In this document: piece by piece, positions 27,806 to 34,676 of the stretch | Layout: each line of letters begins with the position of its first letter | Position numbering within the stretch: the first letter of the stretch is position 1 | From: Desulfatibacillum sp. | GTDB lineage: Bacteria > Desulfobacterota > Desulfobacteria > Desulfobacterales > Desulfatibacillaceae | NCBI GenBank assembly: GCA_016342355.1 | Contig: JAEINP010000011.1 | Span: 1 to 64,000, forward strand | DNA: 64,000 nucleotides | Direction: 5' to 3' | Made by a program: the position numbers and the translations under genes | The notes under the pieces: model-generated | Seen by the model: only the letters and a program-made list of their open reading frames with translations | Told to the model about the DNA's origin: nothing | The model's database searches: none

Positions 27806-28828
27806 CTATGAAAATCGATTGAAAATGCGGCCTAAAAAACTCTTGGGCTCCTCCTTCAATGCAAACATAATGTATGGAGTAGTTGAATATACTCCCACGG
27901 GAATATTGGGACAATCATCAAAAACTCCAGCTTCTTCAACTCTCAAGGACTCATGCAGATTTTTAGGTTCAAACCTTTTTGCCAATTCAAAAGCTTGGTC
28001 CGGATTTTTTGCGACGACATTATATGATGTAAAAAATCCAACGCCTTCGGTCCCATGGCCTGAAGATACGGGCATTACCCCTTCTATTACCAATTGGAAT
28101 GATTTGGCTTCGCTTGAAAATTGGTTTTCAAGTTCCCGAATTAAGAACATTGCATTCTGGTTTGTTTTGTCCAGTTCAATGGATTTCCAAAGATACTCAA
28201 AGGCCTGATTATTCTCCGTTAGCTTCCACATTGTTGTGGCAAAGGAGTCATACAGCGCCGACAGTTCCTTCGGAAAAGCATCGACATGGGAAATATCCTT
28301 TAACAGTGAAAGGCCAAAATCATAAGCCTTTTTAAATTCATTAAGTTCATTGAAGATTGTAATATTGGTTTGAGATGCCAAAAGGAGCAGTTTGTATGAT
28401 TCTTTCCTTAAAAGTTCCTTAAAATTGACTTGTTCAATTTGTTTTTGGGCCTCAATATACTTATTTTCCCGAATATATGCCAAGGCGGAGTTGTATCTGA
28501 TTGAGTCTTCATCCGTGCTCTCGCATTGAAGCGCCTTTTCGTAACTTGTTTGCGCTTCGCTGAAATTATTCAAATCTGATTGAAGATTGCCCAACAACTG
28601 CCAAAGGACCCAGAGGTCAGGTGCTATCCTGAGGCCCTTCTTCAAAATCTTGATAGCCTTTTTCGGCTTACCCTTTTGGCTATATGCAAGACCCAAAATT
28701 TCAAATGCCGATGTGTTTCTTAATCGCCTAATTTTTCTGCCGATTTTAATGGCGGCTTTGAAGTCGCAGTCCTCCAGAGCCTGAAAGCCGGCCTCCATCA
28801 ACTGTTTTTTTTTCTGATTATTATCCAT
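27806..28828 (-). CDS. TPR-repeat protein, AT-rich
   Basis: A 340-aa protein. Residues 1-220 carry tetratricopeptide-type helical hairpins (AFEILGLAYSQKGKPKKAIKILKKGLRIAP, LWQLLGNLQSDLNNFSEAQTSYEKALQCE). A distinct C-terminal domain follows (SFQLVIEGVMPVSSGHGTEGVGFFTSYNVVAKNPDQAFELAKRFEP) that I do not recognise. The gene is visibly AT-rich in third positions compared with both neighbours, which suggests recent acquisition. The ribosome binding site is weak. Its role is unknown; TPRs indicate protein binding. Confidence 0.75.
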   Translation of the reverse strand: MDNNQKKKQLMEAGFQALEDCDFKAAIKIGRKIRRLRNTSAFEILGLAYSQKGKPKKAIKILKKGLRIAPDLWVLWQLLGNLQSDLNNFSEAQTSYEKALQCESTDEDSIRYNSALAYIRENKYIEAQKQIEQVNFKELLRKESYKLLLLASQTNITIFNELNEFKKAYDFGLSLLKDISHVDAFPKELSALYDSFATTMWKLTENNQAFEYLWKSIELDKTNQNAMFLIRELENQFSSEAKSFQLVIEGVMPVSSGHGTEGVGFFTSYNVVAKNPDQAFELAKRFEPKNLHESLRVEEAGVFDDCPNIPVGVYSTTPYIMFALKEEPKSFLGRIFNRFS

Positions 28829-29062
28829 GGTATTCTATCGGCAGGAGCTCCAATTTCAATTTTATCAGGTTTGCTAAACTTCAGCTTGAAGACGCTTCGA
28901 GAGATTGTTCCTTTTCTTGGTGACTTTTTTTGATCGCTATTATTACACTATTATCCAGACATAACAAGAGCCTGCTTGTCAATTCCATTGAAGCTCAATA
29001 TCGTGAAAAATGCAGGAAAGTTGCTTGAGAGACATTTGAATTGAAAATCTTACTGTACATGC

Positions 29063-29093
29063 AAAAAAAAGGGATAGCTTTGGGCGCTATCCC
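29063..29093 (-). terminator. Rho-independent terminator of the metallo-hydrolase gene
   Basis: On the minus strand GGGATAGC (29093-29086) pairs with GCTATCCC (29078-29071), followed by a run of eight T. It begins 32 bases after the stop of the gene at 29126. Confidence 0.88.
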
Positions 29094-29125
29094 GAGATTG
29101 AATGAACTAATAGGGAAAAGAAAAA

Positions 29126-30277
29126 TTACTTCGCATTGACGACGATTTGGGCTAGGTTCGAAGGAACCTCTCGCCACCAACATGTCTGGGGCAGGGATTC
29201 TCCGGGATAAAAAGGCTCGCCCATGATGGGGGTGGCCACTGTCACCTGGTTTTGCCGGGCCGCTGCCAAGGCCCGTTCCACGGGTTCGTTCCAGGGGTGG
29301 AGGCTCAGGTTGAACTTGCCCCAATGGATGGGCATGAGCACCTTGCCACCCAAATCCATGTGGGCCTGGACAGTCTGTTCCGGCATCATATGGATATAGG
29401 GCCAATAGGGGCTGTATGCTCCGCATTCCACCAAAGCAAGGTCAAAGGGTCCGAATTTCTGTCCAATTGTCCGAAATACGTCAAAATACCCGGAATCCCC
29501 GCCGAAAAACACCTTGTGGCCGCTTCCCTCAATCACCCACGAACACCACAGAGTCCGGTAGGCATCCAGGCCTGCCCGTCCTGAAAAATGCCGGGCCGGT
29601 GTGGCGGTAAAACGCAGGCTTCCCAGTTCAAAGCCTTGCCACCAGTCCAGTTCCGTAATCTTTTCGGGGGATATACCCCATTTTTCCAAATGCGCGCCCA
29701 CGCCAAGGGGGACGAAAAACATTTCCGTCCTGCCTTCCAGAGCCATAATGGTTCCATAATCCAGATGGTCGTAATGATCGTGGGAAATCACAATAGCTTT
29801 GATGTCGGGAAAATCCTCCGCATTGAGGGGCGCCTCGTCATTAAATTGCTTGGGCCCTGCAAAGGGTATGGGAGAAGCCCGCCTGCCAAGCATGGGGTCC
29901 GTGAGAATCACCTGACCGTCCATTTCCAGAATCACCGTGGAATGGCCCAGCCATGTTACCCGAAGGGATTCAGGGGAGGCCTTGCCAATGGTTTGGGGAT
30001 CTACCTTAACAAAGGGCAGCGGATGGGAAGGCTCTCTGTTATTTCCCTTAAATGCGAATTCCCAAAAGGATTTCAGGGAGCCGGTAAAGGACTCCTGAAT
30101 GGTGGTCTCCACAGGATTGCAAAACTTTCCGTCCTTGAAATGGTCCGATTGTTCCATGATGGCGAGCCTGTCTCCGTTGGGTCTTCCTCCCAACTGGGGC
30201 GCGCAGGAATAAAAAATCACGCAAGCCCCCACGAGTATACTCAGAATAACCAAAGCCACCTTGCTTCTCCTTCCCAT
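29126..30277 (-). CDS. Metallo-beta-lactamase-fold hydrolase (UlaG/NAPE-PLD-like), lipoprotein-like N-terminus
   Basis: A 383-aa MBL-fold enzyme. The N-terminus is a hydrophobic segment ending in a cysteine (VALVILSILVGACVIFYSCAP), so it is exported and may be a lipoprotein. The core has VTWLGHSTVILEMDGQVILTDPMLGRRASP, the metal motif SHDHYDHLD, ATPARHFSGRAGLDAYRTLWCSWVIEG, GGDSGYFDVF and a final MPIHWGKFNLSLHPWNEPVERA. These are typical of the NAPE-PLD/UlaG-like group, which cleaves phosphodiester or lactone bonds. It is divergent from a tetR-type gene with palindromic operators between them, so it is probably induced by a small molecule. Confidence 0.86.
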   Translation of the reverse strand: MGRRSKVALVILSILVGACVIFYSCAPQLGGRPNGDRLAIMEQSDHFKDGKFCNPVETTIQESFTGSLKSFWEFAFKGNNREPSHPLPFVKVDPQTIGKASPESLRVTWLGHSTVILEMDGQVILTDPMLGRRASPIPFAGPKQFNDEAPLNAEDFPDIKAIVISHDHYDHLDYGTIMALEGRTEMFFVPLGVGAHLEKWGISPEKITELDWWQGFELGSLRFTATPARHFSGRAGLDAYRTLWCSWVIEGSGHKVFFGGDSGYFDVFRTIGQKFGPFDLALVECGAYSPYWPYIHMMPEQTVQAHMDLGGKVLMPIHWGKFNLSLHPWNEPVERALAAARQNQVTVATPIMGEPFYPGESLPQTCWWREVPSNLAQIVVNAK

Positions 30278-30327
30278 GATTACGCTTCCCCGAAAATGCG
30301 CCCTTTGGGCTTTTGGGTTGAAAAAAT

Positions 30328-30346
30328 AAACTACACAGTGTAGTTT
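30328..30346. promoter_or_regulatory. TetR-type operator (19-bp palindrome)
   Basis: Perfect arms AAACTACAC and GTGTAGTTT around one base. It lies immediately downstream of the predicted -10 box of the metallo-hydrolase promoter, where a bound repressor would block initiation. Confidence 0.72.
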
Positions 30347-30350
30347 TATG

Positions 30351-30378
30351 AATATAACATGAATCGAAGATATGTAAA
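30351..30378 (-). promoter_or_regulatory. Promoter of the metallo-hydrolase gene
   Basis: Minus strand TTTACA (30378-30373), 16 bases, TATATT (30356-30351). Its -35 box lies inside the second palindrome (30372-30393). Confidence 0.5.
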
Positions 30379-30393
30379 CTCAAAAGTTTACAT
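30372..30393. promoter_or_regulatory. Second palindrome in the divergent regulatory region
   Basis: Perfect 9-base arms ATGTAAACT and AGTTTACAT around CAAA. It overlaps the -35 of the metallo-hydrolase promoter and lies about 24 bases before the tetR start, so it could control both genes. Its arms differ in sequence from the operator at 30328, apart from a shared AAACT/AGTTT. Confidence 0.55.
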
Positions 30394-30416
30394 TTTTTTC
30401 GGGAATGGAAAGAATC

Positions 30417-31028
30417 ATGAAATTGTCGGAACGCAAGAGGGCGGATATTTTGGAGGCCGCCGTGGAGGAATTCCGGTCCGGAGGATTCCAAGGGACCAGC
30501 ATGGACCGTATTGCCGCCACGGCGAAAGTATCCAAGCGGACGGTTTACAACCATTTCGCCAGCAAGAAGGAATTGTTCCGGGCCATATTGGTGGAGTTGG
30601 TCAAAAGAGGCATGGATGTTTCCGCCCTTGCCTATGATTCTTCCCTCTCGCTGGAATCACAACTAACTGATATTGCAAAAAATGAGCTGGCTTTGTTTGC
30701 GTCCCAGGATTTTCTGGATCTGGCCCGGGTGACCCTGGCGGAATACGTGATGTCGCCGGACATGGCCCGCCGGGCCTTTGACGAGATGCATGAAAAGGAA
30801 TTGGGTGTGCTCACATGGATCAGGGAGGCCGCCCGTGACGGCCGGTTGCATGTGGATGACCCGGAGATAGCGGCCCATCAGTTTTTAGGATTGATCAAAA
30901 CCTTTATGTTTTGGCCTCAATTAGTAGGTGGCCAACCTCTGCTTTCCAGGGAAGAGGGGGATCAGGTTATTCACTCTGCCGTAAGCATGTTTTTGGACCA
31001 CTACGGAAAGCCTTCCCGGGACTTTTGA
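30417..31028 (+). CDS. TetR/AcrR-family transcriptional regulator
   Basis: About 203 aa. The N-terminal helix-turn-helix is classical: RADILEAAVEEFRSGGFQGTSMDRIAATAKVSKRTVYNHFASKKELFRAIL. The C-terminal part (LAEYVMSPDMARRAFDEMHEKELGVLTWIREAARDGRL ... LIKTFMFWPQLVGG) resembles the AefR-like ligand domain. ATG 30417 is preferred for its GGAAAG; ATG 30405 is in frame but has no spacing for a site. It is divergent from the metallo-hydrolase, the likely target, and two palindromes lie between them. Confidence 0.9.
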   Translation: MKLSERKRADILEAAVEEFRSGGFQGTSMDRIAATAKVSKRTVYNHFASKKELFRAILVELVKRGMDVSALAYDSSLSLESQLTDIAKNELALFASQDFLDLARVTLAEYVMSPDMARRAFDEMHEKELGVLTWIREAARDGRLHVDDPEIAAHQFLGLIKTFMFWPQLVGGQPLLSREEGDQVIHSAVSMFLDHYGKPSRDF

Positions 31029-31040
31029 TTTTTTTGCCAG

Positions 31041-31946
31041 TTAACTGCGGATACCTGCAACTATCCCATTATCCCTTATGATTTGAGCCAGGCGTTCCAC
31101 ATGCTCGTCATCCGGCGTGTGTCCCACGAATCCTGGAGACTTGAGCCCTACCTGCGCCCACTTGGGCTCGCCTCCCTGGTGAAAGGGCAGGAGGGATATT
31201 TTTTCCACGCCCCATTCCCTGGCCATGGCCGCAACACGTGAAATTTCTTCCTCACTGTCGTTGACGCCTCCCATAAGGGGAAGGCGAAACCAGGTCCGGG
31301 TTATATTGGCGGCAAGCCGGGCGTTTTCCAGGATCAGCTTGTTGTCCACGCCCGTCAGGATTTTGTGTTGGGCGGGGTCCAGGTGCTTGATGTCGAAAAG
31401 AGCCAAATCCGCCAGGGGCAGGATTTTTTCCAAAACCCGGGGAGGAGCATGGCCTGTGGTATCCAGGGCTGTGTGAAAGCCTTCCTGCCTGCACGCGGCC
31501 AGGACCTCATAAAGAAAATCGTGCTGGACCAGGGGTTCCCCCCCCGAAAAGGTTACTCCACCCCCGGAATTGCGGTAAAAAACCTCATCCCTTTTAACCG
31601 TCTCCATCACGGATTCCGGGGTTTTTAATTCTCCGGCCACAGAAAGGGCCTTGTAAAGGCATGCGTCCACGCATTCAAAGCACAGGTCGCATTGGTCCCT
31701 GTGGATGATGCGCCCATGGTCCACAGACAAAACAATGGCCCCGCGGGAACAGGCTTCCACACATGCGCCGCATCCTGTGCATTTGATGTCCCTTGTCATG
31801 AGTTGGGGGGCCAAAACCTGGGACTCGGGATTGGCGCACCACAGGCAACGCAAGGGACAGCCTTTTAAAAAAACGGTGGTGCGGATGCCCGGGCCGTCGT
31901 GGGTGCTGAAACGTTGAATATTGAAAACTGTGCCTTGCAACGGCAT
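31041..31946 (-). CDS. Glycyl-radical enzyme activating enzyme (radical SAM)
   Basis: A 301-aa activase that uses a 4Fe-4S cluster and S-adenosylmethionine to place the glycyl radical on its partner. HDGPGIRTTVFLKGCPLRCLWC gives the radical-SAM C-x3-C-x2-C (Cys30, 34, 37). A ferredoxin-like insert follows with CTGCGACVEACSRGAI and CDLCFECVDACLYKAL, as in the activases of non-PFL glycyl-radical enzymes. Then come GGGVTFSGGEPLVQHDFL and DTTGHAPPRVLEKILPLADLALFDIKHLD. It lies 69 bases after glycyl-radical enzyme 1 and is the only activase in the window, so it presumably serves both paralogues. Confidence 0.94.
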   Translation of the reverse strand: MPLQGTVFNIQRFSTHDGPGIRTTVFLKGCPLRCLWCANPESQVLAPQLMTRDIKCTGCGACVEACSRGAIVLSVDHGRIIHRDQCDLCFECVDACLYKALSVAGELKTPESVMETVKRDEVFYRNSGGGVTFSGGEPLVQHDFLYEVLAACRQEGFHTALDTTGHAPPRVLEKILPLADLALFDIKHLDPAQHKILTGVDNKLILENARLAANITRTWFRLPLMGGVNDSEEEISRVAAMAREWGVEKISLLPFHQGGEPKWAQVGLKSPGFVGHTPDDEHVERLAQIIRDNGIVAGIRS

Positions 31947-31972
31947 GGGCTTCCTTTCAGTTTATCCGGCAA

Positions 31973-31991
31973 GGGGGGCTTTGCGCCCCCC
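31973..31991 (-). other. GC-rich intercistronic hairpin between enzyme 1 and activase
   Basis: GGGGGGC and GCCCCCC arms of 7 bases around a 5-base loop, in the 69-base gap, with extra C residues on the plus strand. No T run follows on the minus strand, so it is not a standard terminator. It could stabilise the upstream message or reduce read-through into the activase. Confidence 0.5.
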
Positions 31992-32015
31992 CCCCGGGGT
32001 TTTCCTTAAAAAAAT

Positions 32016-34424
32016 CTAAAAACTTTGGTCGGTGCGCGCAATGATGGAATCCTGGAGGCCTTTGGAAAGGTCCACAAAATAGGCGCTATACCCGGCCACC
32101 CGGACCAGGAGGTCGGGATAATCCTCGGGTTTTTCCTGGGCGGCCAGGAGGGTTTGCTTGTCCACCACGTTGAACTGGATCTGGCTGATTCCCAAATCCC
32201 CCCAGGAGCGGATATAATCCACAAAAACCTCTTTCATATTCCCTTCCAGGGCCTGGGGCAGGAATTTCTGGTTCATGAGGTGATTATAGGAGTCCACGGT
32301 GGATGTCTTGGACGCCGATTTCAGCACGGCCGTGGGGCCGTTCTGGTCCATGCCGAACACAGGGGAAAGGGTGGCGTCGGCAAAAGGCTCTCCCGAATAC
32401 CGGCCCTCCGGCGTGGCGGGAATGATAGAGCCTGCGGCGTATGTTGCGGAAAGGCCGCTCCCGTCTCCCCGGCATGGGAGGCCAAACCGGGTTTTTGCCT
32501 TGGCCATGGCCTGGGCGGTCCTGGTCTGTACCTGGGCGGAGATGGCGTCCGCATAATCGTCGTCATTCCCGTATTTGGGGGCGTTCACCATGAGCTGGCG
32601 AATGTCTTCATATCCTTTCCAATTGGCGTCCATGGCTTTCAGGAGGGCGTCCATGGAGACCTTTTTGTCGTCAAAAACCACCTTTTTTACAGCTGTGATG
32701 GAATCCCCTACATTGGTGGGGCCGATCATGATGCACAGGTTGACTACAGCCGAAGGATAAGTGAATTTTTTGCTTTCCTTGCCCTGTTCGATGCACCCCT
32801 CCAAAAGGGCCGAGTAAAAGGGCCTGGGGAGATATTTTTCGTACAAGGTCTGGCTAGTGTTTTCCAGGGTGCACAGGCGCTTTGCAAAGAACTCCACCTG
32901 GGCGCTGTAGGCGTCCATGAGGTCGTCCGCGGACTGGAAGGTCCTGGGATCGGGGGTTTTGGCGCCCACAATCTTGCCCGTAAACTGGCTTTTGCCCTGA
33001 TTCAGGGCATAATACAGGGCCGCAGGCAGTACAATTCCCCCGTATGCCCGGCGGGCAATGTTTTTGCCCGGGATTTCCAGATACACGCAACCGCTTATGG
33101 CGTAATCCCGACTGTCCTTCAGGGGTGCGTCCCATTTTTTCAAAAGGGGCAAAATGGCCTTGTCATTGAAAAAGGACGGATAGCCGATGCCGGTTTTAAT
33201 CACGTCTGTGGCCCTGGACAAAAGCTCCCTGGGGGTTCCGTCGTGATAACGCAGAGCTATGGTAGGCTCGGGGGTGCGCATGGTTTCGGCGCACTCCAGC
33301 ACCAGATACGTCATGTCGTTGGTCACGTCCTCTCCGTTTTCATCCACCCCGCCCAGGGTGATGGCCTGGAGAGAGGCGACCCCTCCGTATATGGCGGACA
33401 AGCTGGGGGAATAAATAAGGCCCAGTTCATGAAATTTGACCCACAGGAGTTGAAGGAGTTCCAGGGCCTGATCCCTGGTCAGGACGCCGTTCTTGAGGTC
33501 CTTTTCCAGGTAAGGCCCGAAAACCTTGTCAAAGCGTACTCCAATGCCCAGAGTCGAATATTCGATATACCGGATCACATGGAGGAAAAAAAAGGACTGG
33601 AGCGCCTCCTGCAAGGTCTGGGGGGGATGCTCCGGGACCCTGGAACAGGTGCGGGCGATGGATTCCAGCCGGGCCTTGTCTTCAGGGTCTGTGGCTGCCG
33701 CCGCCTTTTCCAGGGCCAGGGCGCCATAGCGCTTCGCATATTTGAGGGTGGCCTCCATGGAGATGAGCACGGCCTGGAGGAATTCCTTTTGGTCCACATA
33801 GTCCGGGGGCACGGTCCGGTCAATTTCATCCAGTCTGGCCCGGGCTTGATCCATCAGGCCTTTCACCCCGACTTTAAACACCTTTTCATAATCCGGGATG
33901 CCCAACTCCGACCAGTGGGACCAGGACATGGCGCCGCTGTTCTCAAATTTCCAGCTTTCCAGTATCTCCCCGGTAAAGGTTTTTTGCTGGATGTCGCTCA
34001 TGGCCTTGCCGTCCCAGTATGCAATGAGCTCGTCCAGGGTTTTCCGGCCTGCGTCATCCAGAAGGCTTTTGCCTTCCTCCTGGTCCACAACCCGCCGCAC
34101 CGAGCGCCAGGCCATGTCGATGCCAAAGTACAGGCCGCTGGGTGTGGACACATTGTTGCCCACAATGCGTTCATGGTCCTGGATATACAAGTCCATGCTG
34201 CTGAGGATTTTATCCAAAGCCTTGGCTCTCCTCAGAACCATGGGCTGGCCTTCGGTTTCCCGGTAGGCCTGGGTAAGAAGCACGGAACGCTGCAGGTCCA
34301 GCTTGACGCCGGGCTGGTACATGGATTTTCCCGGGTCTTCCTGGTTGCCTCCCTTGCGGATATTGCGCACGGCCTTGTTGACCAGTTTGTCCTGGATATT
34401 TCCTTTGGGTCTCATGGTGGTCAT
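32016..34424 (-). CDS. Glycyl-radical enzyme 1 (PFL-like superfamily, substrate unknown)
   Basis: An 802-aa glycyl-radical enzyme. The C-terminal radical site is RVAGYSAYFVDLSKGLQDSIIART with Gly778, and the thiyl residue is Cys446 in AISGCVYLEIPGKN. Known eliminases of the family (choline, glycerol and diol types) carry Cys-Val-Glu; here the residues after Cys are Val-Tyr-Leu-Glu, so the usual base is absent or shifted. No small subunits of benzyl- or alkylsuccinate-synthase type are encoded nearby. It starts at ATG 34424 with AAAGAGG upstream and has a strong sigma-54 promoter. It is clearly paralogous to the enzyme at 38010, with long near-identical stretches such as ERIVGNNVSTP and PPDYVDQKEFL. 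Confidence 0.93.
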   Translation of the reverse strand: MTTMRPKGNIQDKLVNKAVRNIRKGGNQEDPGKSMYQPGVKLDLQRSVLLTQAYRETEGQPMVLRRAKALDKILSSMDLYIQDHERIVGNNVSTPSGLYFGIDMAWRSVRRVVDQEEGKSLLDDAGRKTLDELIAYWDGKAMSDIQQKTFTGEILESWKFENSGAMSWSHWSELGIPDYEKVFKVGVKGLMDQARARLDEIDRTVPPDYVDQKEFLQAVLISMEATLKYAKRYGALALEKAAAATDPEDKARLESIARTCSRVPEHPPQTLQEALQSFFFLHVIRYIEYSTLGIGVRFDKVFGPYLEKDLKNGVLTRDQALELLQLLWVKFHELGLIYSPSLSAIYGGVASLQAITLGGVDENGEDVTNDMTYLVLECAETMRTPEPTIALRYHDGTPRELLSRATDVIKTGIGYPSFFNDKAILPLLKKWDAPLKDSRDYAISGCVYLEIPGKNIARRAYGGIVLPAALYYALNQGKSQFTGKIVGAKTPDPRTFQSADDLMDAYSAQVEFFAKRLCTLENTSQTLYEKYLPRPFYSALLEGCIEQGKESKKFTYPSAVVNLCIMIGPTNVGDSITAVKKVVFDDKKVSMDALLKAMDANWKGYEDIRQLMVNAPKYGNDDDYADAISAQVQTRTAQAMAKAKTRFGLPCRGDGSGLSATYAAGSIIPATPEGRYSGEPFADATLSPVFGMDQNGPTAVLKSASKTSTVDSYNHLMNQKFLPQALEGNMKEVFVDYIRSWGDLGISQIQFNVVDKQTLLAAQEKPEDYPDLLVRVAGYSAYFVDLSKGLQDSIIARTDQSF

Positions 34425-34495
34425 GGGTTTGCCTCTTTAGAGTATGGGTGATTAGGCGCAAGGCCGGGTGGCGGCCTTGAGTTGATCCTTGAATA

Positions 34496-34511
34496 AGCAA
34501 TGTTGGCGCCA
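34496..34511 (-). promoter_or_regulatory. Sigma-54 promoter of glycyl-radical enzyme 1
   Basis: Minus strand TGGCGCCAACATTGCT: GG and GC elements with exact -24/-12 spacing and one deviation from TGGCAC-N5-TTGCT. It lies 72 bases before the ATG. Confidence 0.85.
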
Positions 34512-34566
34512 CAAATCACATTTCTAATGATATAGGAGTGTTGTCTGAAGTGAAATATGTCATGCG

Positions 34567-34610
34567 AAACGGTATGGTTGATATATCGATGGTAAGGCGA
34601 GATACCGTTT
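34567..34610. promoter_or_regulatory. Inverted repeat with internal ATATATCGAT element (putative activator/operator site)
   Basis: Arms AAACGGTAT (34567-34575) and ATACCGTTT (34602-34610) enclose GATATATCGAT (34580-34590). The same 11-mer occurs in the palindrome at 37793 before enzyme 2. The element is 56-99 bases upstream of the -24 box of enzyme 1 and abuts the -35 box of the divergent regulator promoter. It is well placed both to activate enzyme 1 and to autoregulate the regulator. Confidence 0.65.
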
Positions 34611-34616
34611 TGTAGG

Positions 34617-34645
34617 TTGACCCCGGCGCCAGGCCAGGTTATACT
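34617..34645 (+). promoter_or_regulatory. Sigma-70-type promoter of the sigma-54 activator gene
   Basis: TTGACC (34617-34622), 17 bases, TATACT (34640-34645), ending 31 bases before the ATG at 34677. The -35 box starts 6 bases after the inverted repeat. Confidence 0.7.
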
Positions 34646-34676
34646 GCCAACTCCACGACCCGGAATAGGAGACAGC

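Noticed and set aside
28820-28860. GCCGATAG on the minus strand before the TPR gene as a third sigma-28 promoter
   Set aside because: No TAAA element at the required 15-base distance.
32025-34451. Plus-strand frame of 808 codons across glycyl-radical enzyme 1
   Set aside because: It is antisense to an unmistakable enzyme and its composition (Gly, His, Val-rich, no motifs) is that of a shadow frame.
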